DNA of 64,000 nt from CAVSUZ01 sp963791885 (GTDB lineage Bacteria > Pseudomonadota > Alphaproteobacteria > Acetobacterales > Acetobacteraceae): NCBI GenBank assembly GCA_963791885.1, contig CAWBUL010000006.1, positions 186,001 through 250,000 of the forward strand. The letters are read 5' to 3'. Every line of letters begins with the position of its first letter. Positions within the stretch are counted from its first letter, which is position 1. The notes under the pieces were generated by a model. It ran no database searches, was not told the DNA's origin, and saw nothing but the letters and a program-made list of their open reading frames with translations. The position numbers and the translations under genes were made by a program. Shown here piece by piece: positions 57,407-64,000 of this stretch.

Positions 57407-57978
57407 TCAAAGGGCCAAGCCGATTGCGGCGACCGCACCGAGGATCGCGATGCCGGCGGCGCCGCCCTGGGTCAGGGTCAATCCCTCATGCGCGATTTCC
57501 AGTTGTTCGATCGCGATCTGGCTTTGCTGCGCGTTCAGTGTTGCACCAGTCCATTTCGTCGGCAGTCCGCGTCGCCAGCTCCACACGAGGGCCGGTGATC
57601 CCGTTTCATCGAGTAGAGTGATCGTACCGTCCTTTCGCACCCCATTGCCGTCGAGATAGCCCTGGAGCCAGGACCAAAAATCCGACGTGTCCCCGAACGG
57701 ACGCTGCGCCAGGACGCCCCGCTTAAAGACAAGGTTCGACCACTTGATGCGGCCGGGGAAATGAAGCGTCCCAGTGTTGACGCCACCCGCATCGTAATTC
57801 TCTACCTCCATCGAGGCTTCCAGGCCTGATATCTCTGAGAAGCCCGCAGTTGCTGCGTCGCAGTGAGGCTCAGCGCGATTCGGGCAAGCGCGCTACTGGC
57901 CGCTGGCTGACTGTCGGTGATCGACACGAGAAAATTGAAACCGAGCAGAGGATCGATGCGCTGGCTGGTGCCCGACAT
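57407..57978 (-). CDS. Second tube protein (Afp5-like), one-base frameshift
   Basis: ATG 57978 overlaps the sheath stop (TGATG). It reads MSGTSQRIDPLLGFNFLVSI, then after one missing base near 57850 continues as AGFSEISGLEASMEVENYDA, FPGRIKWSNLVFKRGVLAQR and IAIEQLEIAHEGLTL. This is the T4 gp19/CIS tube fold of about 190 residues, with a hydrophobic Gly/Ala-rich tail (AAGIAILGAVAAIGLAL) that ordinary tube proteins lack. In Afp the Afp5 type joins the tube to the spike. Confidence 0.82.
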
Positions 57979-59969
57979 CAGCCGCTCCCGGCGGCAAGGA
58001 CGCCGCGCTCCTGGATATCGAGGGAGTCGCTGCTGCGACCGAGACGCAGCAACACGTATTCGAACGGAACCGAAGGCGCCAACGCGATATCAACAAATAA
58101 TTGCCCTATCGCCTGGGTCGCCGGCGGGTTGTTGCTGTCGTCGCACACCACTTGAAACGCGGCTGCCGCGCTGGCGCCGACCAGCGCTCCCTGCGTCCAC
58201 AACTGGTTCAGAAACCGGATGATCGTTGCGGACAGGCTCGCGCGCGTGTGTGGGTTATTCGGTTCGAACACCACCCAGCGGGTCGTTAGCTCCAGCGCGG
58301 CGCGGATCATGCAGAGCAGGCGGCGAACATTGATGAAGCGCACGTTCGGATCGGAGGAAACGGTGCGAGCGCCCATAATGCGCAACGGGCGTCCGCTGTC
58401 GCCGCGGATCACGTTGATGCCTGCAGTATTCAGCAAGCCGTGGGTCGGCAGATCGACCGGGATCGTGACATCCTGGACCCAGCTAAGGTCGGCATTTGCG
58501 GGCGCCTTGTGTACGCCGATCGCGATGTCCGTCGCGGCGATCAGTCCGGCCACATGACCGGATGGGGGAAGATCGCGTGTCGGCGCAAGCTGCAGCGGGT
58601 CCGGCGCTGCGAGCCAGGGAAAATAGAGTCCGCCAAATTCGCTGTCGAAATTGCCCCGCCATGCCTGGACCGGCGCCACGCCGAGGCTCGCATCGGAGGC
58701 CACGTCCCATGGTGGGTCGAGCAGCGCCACGCGGTCGCCCAGGGTCTCGCACTGGCTGATCATCGCGGCCTGAACGGCAAGGATTGCAGGGTCCTGAAAG
58801 ATCGGCGGCAATTCCTCCGCTACGATGGGACCGGCCGGAACTGCTGGCGCGGGTGGCGGCGGGCAGACGGGACACGGATCAACCGTGATCGTGGGCGGTA
58901 TGAAGATCGGCGGCTCGACCGGCCTGATCAGGATATCGGGCACGGCAAGCATCGATACGTCGCTTGCGCGGGCCATCGCCGCAAGTCCGCGCGGCGCGGA
59001 TGAAACCAATCCCGCGCCCAATGCGCTTCCGATGAAATCATCCTGAGTGAGCATGGACACGCCGTCATGGCCTCCCGCAAGCGGGATGACAGCGCCCGTG
59101 ATGATGTTCAGTGGCGCAGGCACCGCATCCGCGGCCATCTCAGGCGGGATCACTGTCACCAGCGGCAGCGCACCGGGTGGCGTGTCGAATCTGCTGAAAT
59201 CGATCGCCTGCAGCAGTACGCCCGCGTAGGTCTGCGCTTCCGGAACCAGAGAAAGGCCCTGGTTCAGGGTTGCGACATTGCGCTGGCTGTAAACGATCAG
59301 ATCATAGGTCAGACTCTCCACCAACAGCGGGAGGCTCGGGTCAAAACCCGTGACGGGATATTGGCGCGGCGTGCGGCGCGCAGGCTCCGGGTCCAGCCAG
59401 TAGAGCAGCTTCTGCGCAGCATCGATGCCGGCCAGGACCCGGACCTGAACCGTCCCGCCCGCCTGGGTCAGCCGCACGAGCGAGTTGGCGGCAAAGCCGG
59501 AGGTCGTGGGAACGACTGCGTAGCTCGGCATCGATTGCGCCTGGTTGATGAGCGCCTGACCCGCCGTCCGCTCGACCAGTTCGATCGAGAGTGTGTTTCC
59601 CCATGCACCCGGACTGGACGCGGCGATCGTCCAGCCGGCGCCGCCGCCAAGAACAGGGATGGTGCATGTGGCTGGAAGCGTACCTTGCACCGGATCGGCA
59701 GAGCCGACGCGTACCATGCGCACTCGGCGGCCGCCATTCTCAAAGAACGCGCGCACGCTGTACGCCAGGAAGCCCCCGCCGATATAGTTGCCGAAGACTG
59801 CCTGGAACTGCCGGACGCTTTCAACAGCAACCGGAACTCCTACCGGCCCGCGCTCGGCGATGCCGACGAATCCTGCGATGTCGGTGCGCAGGCTGACGGT
59901 CGTGGGCGGTTGGTCGTAGCGCTGCAGATAGGCGCCCGGCGCGGCCGGATGTTGGATCGAAAGGCTCAT
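57978..59969 (-). CDS. Contractile sheath protein, shorter paralogue
   Basis: 663 residues, intact. It begins with the sheath opening (QHPAAPGAYLQRYDQPPTTV, DIAGFVGIAERGPVGVPVAV, SVRAFFENGGRRVRMVRVG) and ends with the conserved C-terminal sheath domain (GLLNTAGINVIRGDSGRPLR, WVVFEPNNPHTRASLSATII, ALVGASAAAAFQVVCDDSNN). A Pro- and Cys-containing insert (DPCPVCPPPPAPAVPAGP) lies near residue 370. Sheath subunits contract to drive the tube. Confidence 0.93.
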   Translation of the reverse strand: MSLSIQHPAAPGAYLQRYDQPPTTVSLRTDIAGFVGIAERGPVGVPVAVESVRQFQAVFGNYIGGGFLAYSVRAFFENGGRRVRMVRVGSADPVQGTLPATCTIPVLGGGAGWTIAASSPGAWGNTLSIELVERTAGQALINQAQSMPSYAVVPTTSGFAANSLVRLTQAGGTVQVRVLAGIDAAQKLLYWLDPEPARRTPRQYPVTGFDPSLPLLVESLTYDLIVYSQRNVATLNQGLSLVPEAQTYAGVLLQAIDFSRFDTPPGALPLVTVIPPEMAADAVPAPLNIITGAVIPLAGGHDGVSMLTQDDFIGSALGAGLVSSAPRGLAAMARASDVSMLAVPDILIRPVEPPIFIPPTITVDPCPVCPPPPAPAVPAGPIVAEELPPIFQDPAILAVQAAMISQCETLGDRVALLDPPWDVASDASLGVAPVQAWRGNFDSEFGGLYFPWLAAPDPLQLAPTRDLPPSGHVAGLIAATDIAIGVHKAPANADLSWVQDVTIPVDLPTHGLLNTAGINVIRGDSGRPLRIMGARTVSSDPNVRFINVRRLLCMIRAALELTTRWVVFEPNNPHTRASLSATIIRFLNQLWTQGALVGASAAAAFQVVCDDSNNPPATQAIGQLFVDIALAPSVPFEYVLLRLGRSSDSLDIQERGVLAAGSG

Positions 59970-60415
59970 TTCGCCAGCTTGATCGCCAGGCCTTCGTGAA
60001 CGATCTCGGCGCTCTCGATGGAAACCTCATTGCCGCTTGCCATCATGTGCGGCCCCTCGATCTTGTTCAGGAAGCCCTGCTTGAAGTTGAAGAACAGAAC
60101 GTCTGTCTGCGTTTCATCCCGTAGCACGACACTGCCGTCGCGCCGGGCATTCGTGGCTCCGGTGGCAACGGCCGAATACCAGTCCCACAGGGTGCTGTCC
60201 TTCGTGTATCCGCGCTTCAAGGTAATAACACCATATTTCCGCAGCCCGGCCAGTTTTCGGACGCTGTTCACTGCGTCCTTGCCCTCCCGGTAATCGACCG
60301 CATCGCCTTCGGCCGTCAGTCCGCTGACTTCGCTGAATGAAGCGACGGTGGTGTTATCGATCTCAATTCGGAAATTGAAACTCCGGTAGGGATCGTCCCG
60401 CGTCGTTCCCGACAT
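59966..60415 (-). CDS. Inner tube protein (Afp1-like)
   Basis: 149 residues, intact. It is a T4 gp19-family tube protein: DDPYRSFNFRIEIDNTTVAS, FSEVSGLTAEGDAVDYREGK, KRGYTKDSTLWDWYSAVATG and IESAEIVHEGLAIKLAK. These stack as hexameric rings to form the injected tube. It lies between the two sheath genes and overlaps the second. Confidence 0.94.
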   Translation of the reverse strand: MSGTTRDDPYRSFNFRIEIDNTTVASFSEVSGLTAEGDAVDYREGKDAVNSVRKLAGLRKYGVITLKRGYTKDSTLWDWYSAVATGATNARRDGSVVLRDETQTDVLFFNFKQGFLNKIEGPHMMASGNEVSIESAEIVHEGLAIKLAK

Positions 60416-60430
60416 GCGCGGCTCCTTTCG

Positions 60431-63400
60431 TCAGGTGGTGGCAGCCGTCATCAGCGCGATCTGGATGATGACGAACTCCGCCGGCTTGACCGGCGCAACG
60501 CCAACCAGCGCGATCAACCGTCCGGCGTCGATGTCGTCCTGTGTCATCGTGGTGAGATCGCAGCGGACGAAGAACGACTGTTCGGGTGTCGCGCCCTGCA
60601 ATGCGCCCGATGCCCAAACCGTATTGAGGAAGTTCGTGATCAACCGCTCCACGCTCGCCCAAAGCGGCGGCCCGTTCGGCTCGAACACGACATCCTGGAG
60701 ACCGACATTCAGCGACTGCTCAATAAATATCAGCAGCCTGCGCACCGGGACGTACAGGTAGTTGTCGTCAGAGGTGATGATGCGGGCGCCCCAGATTCGG
60801 ATGCCGCGTCCCTGCGGACGGAAATCTCGAATGACGTTGATGTTCGTCGGGCTTGGGTTCAATACGTCCTGGTCGCCCTTCATCAGCGTGAGGCTGAGCC
60901 CGGTGATGCCCTGCACGACTTCGTTTGCCGGCGCCTTGAACACGCCGCGCGAAGTCATCGACGCGCGCTATGACACCGACGACGTGCCCCGACGGCGGCA
61001 GGAAGAAATCCGGAACCAGCGCAAGGTTCGCGGGGAGCGGATCCGGTATCGTCAGCCACGGATAGTAAATGGCTGCGTATTTGGTGTCGAAGTTCTGCCG
61101 CTGAGCCTGGATATCGGCCACCGCCGAATCCGGGTACTGTGGGTCGAGGACGGCAAACACGTATTGCGAGTTCTCGCAGAAGTCGATCATTGCTGCCTGG
61201 ATCGCCGGCGTCCCCTGGCCGGGGATCGCAAGAATGCTGAACTGAGGGATGTTCTCTAGCGCGGAAATCCCGGTCCGGCTTAGCGGGTCGGCTGCGTCCT
61301 GACCGATATACGTGTCGTCGTCGATCGTAACGAGCAAATCATCTCCGCCGAGGTCAAGCTTATGCTGCGCCGGCTTCTGCAATCCGTTCGGAAGAACGTC
61401 GATCAGCGGCTCCGGCCCCAGTCGGGGCGACCATAAGAGCGTTTGCGTCGTCGCCGTGTCCTGGACGCGAATCAGCCAGGACGTGCCTTCGGGCCTGCGG
61501 TCGGAGAGCCGCAACGGACCGTTGATGGCCCCAATGACCGGCTGGAAATAGTTGCTGTGCCGCGGATCCATCGAAAGATTCCGGAACATCTCGGTCTGAA
61601 TCACTTGCGTGTTCCGTGCTGGGACCGCCGGATCGGGATGGCGGTACAGGTAGACGGTGATGCGGAACTCGCGCGACCGCAGCGTGGTGCGCGCGGTCGG
61701 CGTTGAGCTGCCGATCGCTGCACTCTGGGTCGGGCTGATCCCCGGAGCGTCCAAGGTGATCGTGGTCTGCGAAACATTCACCGCCGCGACCTTCAGTGGC
61801 GTTGCTGTGTCGACGACGGCCCCGGTGGGAGAGAGCAGCTCGAGATAGGATCCGGGCTGGATGCCCGTGAGCGCCGATAATTGCAATTGTGTCGTACCGA
61901 CAAACCCCTGGACCTGAATGCGCGAGACCAGCCCGGGCGACTCATCCTGCACAGCAAGCGCAATGCGCTGCCCCCAGGCACCGGGATCCAGAGCCTGTAC
62001 CTGAATCAACGGGCTGCGCGACACGACCGGCGAGCCCATCGGATGGTTGCGGAGGACCGGCGTCGTCAGCACGACCTGGTCAAGGCCTTGCGCGGCGGGT
62101 GCGGCCGCAAGCTGATTGTAGATGACGGTTTCATCCGGAAGCGTGATCCGCACCGTTCCGCCGCTGGCCCAGTCACCTCCCGCCCACGTCACCAGCGCGG
62201 TCGTCGGCGCGCTTCTGAAGGCGGCCGGCGTGTCGAGAAAAAGCTGGCCTGCGCGCGTTCCCGGTGAAGGCGTGAGGCCGGCATTAACCGGCGTGATGGT
62301 CACCGGGACGGCCGAGACCGGAAGCGGATAGTAGCCGGCGAGCGGTGTGTCCAGGGCAACCGTGCCGGGGTTGGGCCCCACCGCGGCTTGCGGGCCTTGC
62401 AGGGCGGCGATGACGGCGTATTCCAGCGACGGCGCCGTGCCGACCAGCAGTACGGACCCTTCGGAGAGCCCTGCGCGACTCGCAAGCGATAGGACCTGTG
62501 GTCCCGTAGTGGCGGGCGTTCCGGGAGGTGTGTTGGGCGGCGGCGTTCCCGCCGGCGCGCTAAGCGGCAGCGCCGTGCCAGCGGCGGTCGTCACAGCCGT
62601 CAACATTGAGCCCGCTGGCCAATCGACAGTTGCGGGCGTCGCGAACGTCAGTTGCGTCAGCGCACCGACGGTTCGGATTTCCCGTGTAAGCGGGTTGGCG
62701 CCGTCGATATCGATGAGTTCTCCCGCGGTGAGTTCCGCCACCCCCAGGTACAAACAACAGTTGGTCACCGCCCGAGGCAACGCGCTCGATTCCATATTCG
62801 GGCGTCGCTTGGTAGGCTTGGAGCGTCGTGCCCCCGGCCATTGTAAAGCTGCGCGTGAGCGTGGTCCCAAGAGTGACGGTATATTGTCCGCTTCCGGGAG
62901 CGCCTGCGGCGACGGCGCCGCTGACCGGAAGAATCACTGTTGTCCCGCCTTCCGTCAGCGCGATCATCCAGTTGGCGAACGTTGTCAGATTGTCGGTCGC
63001 ACTATGCACGGACAGTTGCGTCGTCGGTGCCGTCGCATCAGCAAATAGCGTATAGCCTCCACTGCCCTCCGCCGCGTACGCCGCCTGCGGGCTCGCCACG
63101 AGCGCGGTAACCACGGTCGTTGCGGCATAAAAGGTGATCGGGAGCGGCTGGTTGAGGGCTATCGAGTATTGGTTGTTCGGGAGAGCGGTGACCGACAGTG
63201 GCGCGAACACCGCCACGACGCCGCTGCCGACGAACTCAATCAGCAGGTCCTGGAACGTATTGAGCGTATCCGCACTGTTAACGATAATCGATGTCAGCCC
63301 TGCTCCGAAATCCTGTGCCAGAGCGTAAGGAGGGGTGCCCTGGACCGTTCTTGCATAGGGCGCCACCGGCGCACCCACGCTGTGGCTGAACGTCAGCGGG

Positions 63401-63957
63401 AGATCGAGTGCAACCGCGTCGTTCTCCGCCGAGGGATTTGGAGGAGGTGGCGTCTGGATCGTGAGATATTCGCTGACACTGCCATTGTCGATACGGATGG
63501 TGCCTGAAGGTGGAACCGGAGAGAGCATGACCAAGCTGGGACTGGCGCTCGTTCCCAGGCCGTCTCCGATAGCGGCGCCACGAATCAGCGCGCTCACATT
63601 GGTCGAGGACCCGCTGCGGTCGTAAAGATACTCCCACGCGGATGTCGCCTCTTCGGGCAAGACCCGGATGACGTAAGACAGCTGCCCCGAGTTGTTGAAG
63701 AAGCCAGCGACAGAGTAGGGAAGATAGCAGTGGAAGCGCTTGGGATCGACCGGATCGGCGAATTCGTCCGGCACCATCAGGCCGCCGAACCACCGCGTGT
63801 AGTCGCCGGGGCTCGAAATGGGGATCGGCACGTTCACCGGCCCGCGTTCCGCCATACCAATGAACGCCGCAATCGACGTGCTCACACCGATGATCGGAGC
63901 AGGGCCTTCCAGCTCCTGGATATAGACGCCTGGTGTGAGATAATTGGAGTCAGACAT
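60431..63957 (-). CDS. Very long contractile sheath protein, two one-base frameshifts
   Basis: It starts MSDSNYLTPGVYIQELEGPA, GVSTSIAAFIGMAERGPVNV, a classic sheath opening. One extra G in a run near 62745 shifts the frame before VAELTAGELIDIDGANPLTR. One extra base near 60955 (GACTC read as GACTTC on the coding strand) shifts it again before RGVFKAPANEVVQGITGLSL and the conserved end (DVVFEPNGPPLWASVERLIT, TPEQSFFVRCDLTTMTQDDI). Repaired length is about 1175 residues, roughly twice a usual sheath, because of a long beta-rich insert of repeated 80-100-residue units in the middle that probably faces outward. Confidence 0.85.
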
Positions 63958-64000
63958 CAGCGCTCTCCGGCTGGCGGCGTGATTTGCTGCTCATGGAAAC
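63957..64000 (-). CDS. C-terminal end of an upstream eCIS gene
   Basis: One frame ends FHEQQITPPAGER and stops with TGA overlapping the sheath ATG (TGATG), the junction style used elsewhere in this cluster. The protein cannot be identified. In other eCIS loci a DUF4255-type gene often lies here. Confidence 0.4.
   Translation of the reverse strand, partial: FHEQQITPPAGER

Noticed and set aside
33240..64000. Prophage or type VI secretion system
   Set aside because: No capsid, portal, terminase, lysis or TssJLM genes; the AAA+ ATPase and DUF4157 proteins are eCIS markers.
1..64000. CRISPR array, tRNA or rRNA genes
   Set aside because: No regularly spaced repeats and no recognisable RNA gene sequences were seen by eye.

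Overview
This window is high-GC DNA from a Gram-negative bacterium, most likely an alphaproteobacterium. The hints are the GC-rich coding, Tat and Sec leaders, many GntR, SDR and ABC genes, and IS5, IS630, IS21 and IS1182 family elements of alphaproteobacterial type. I cannot fix the genus. No rRNA, tRNA or CRISPR array was seen.

Layout. (1) 1-3.3 kb: the start of an amino-acid ABC permease, a GntR regulator with two winged-helix domains, an MDR oxidoreductase and an amino-acid binding protein. (2) 3.5-6.0 kb: decayed genes, namely a frameshifted SDR, a broken Crp/Fnr regulator, a narG scrap fused to a narH pseudogene, and a fold-back element that cuts narH off. (3) 6.4-14 kb: a large serine recombinase split by an IS630-type element, then an IS5-type element, an IS1182-type element, two small exported proteins and a second kind of IS5-type element. 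(4) 14.7-26.2 kb: a regulator and operon for peptide or amino-acid-derivative uptake and catabolism. It has a family-5 binding protein, two permeases, a fused double ATPase, a class V aminotransferase, an SMP-30 lactonase-like protein, an SDR and a DSD1-family PLP enzyme, with an IS inserted at the SDR stop codon. (5) 26.4-30.0 kb: remnants of a keto-acid hydratase and an integrase, two more SDRs and a DUF4331 protein. (6) 30.7-33.2 kb: an IS21-family element with istA and istB. (7) 33.2-64.0 kb, all minus strand and tightly overlapping: an extracellular contractile injection system (eCIS, Afp/PVC-like) that runs off the right edge.

The eCIS reads, in transcription order from 64 kb down: an upstream gene end, a very long sheath, a tube, a second sheath, a second tube, a small charged protein, a LysM hub protein, a gpD-like hub, a gp5-like spike base, a hydrophobic protein of unknown role, a gp25-like baseplate protein, a gpJ-like baseplate protein, a beta-propeller/tail protein I, three large proteins sharing an N-terminal module (propeller/collagen, Cys-rich, and S74 fibre), an AAA+ ATPase, a small linker ORF, and two DUF4157 proteins that are probable cargo. 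No tape measure, terminal cap, PAAR tip, capsid or terminase gene was recognised inside the window.

Two of the three module-sharing genes are split by IS630 copies and would be perfectly in frame without them. Several other genes carry single-base indels. At least four of these coincide with an extra base inside what would be GACTC, a GANTC (CcrM-type) methylation site, so part of the apparent decay may be base-calling error rather than biology.
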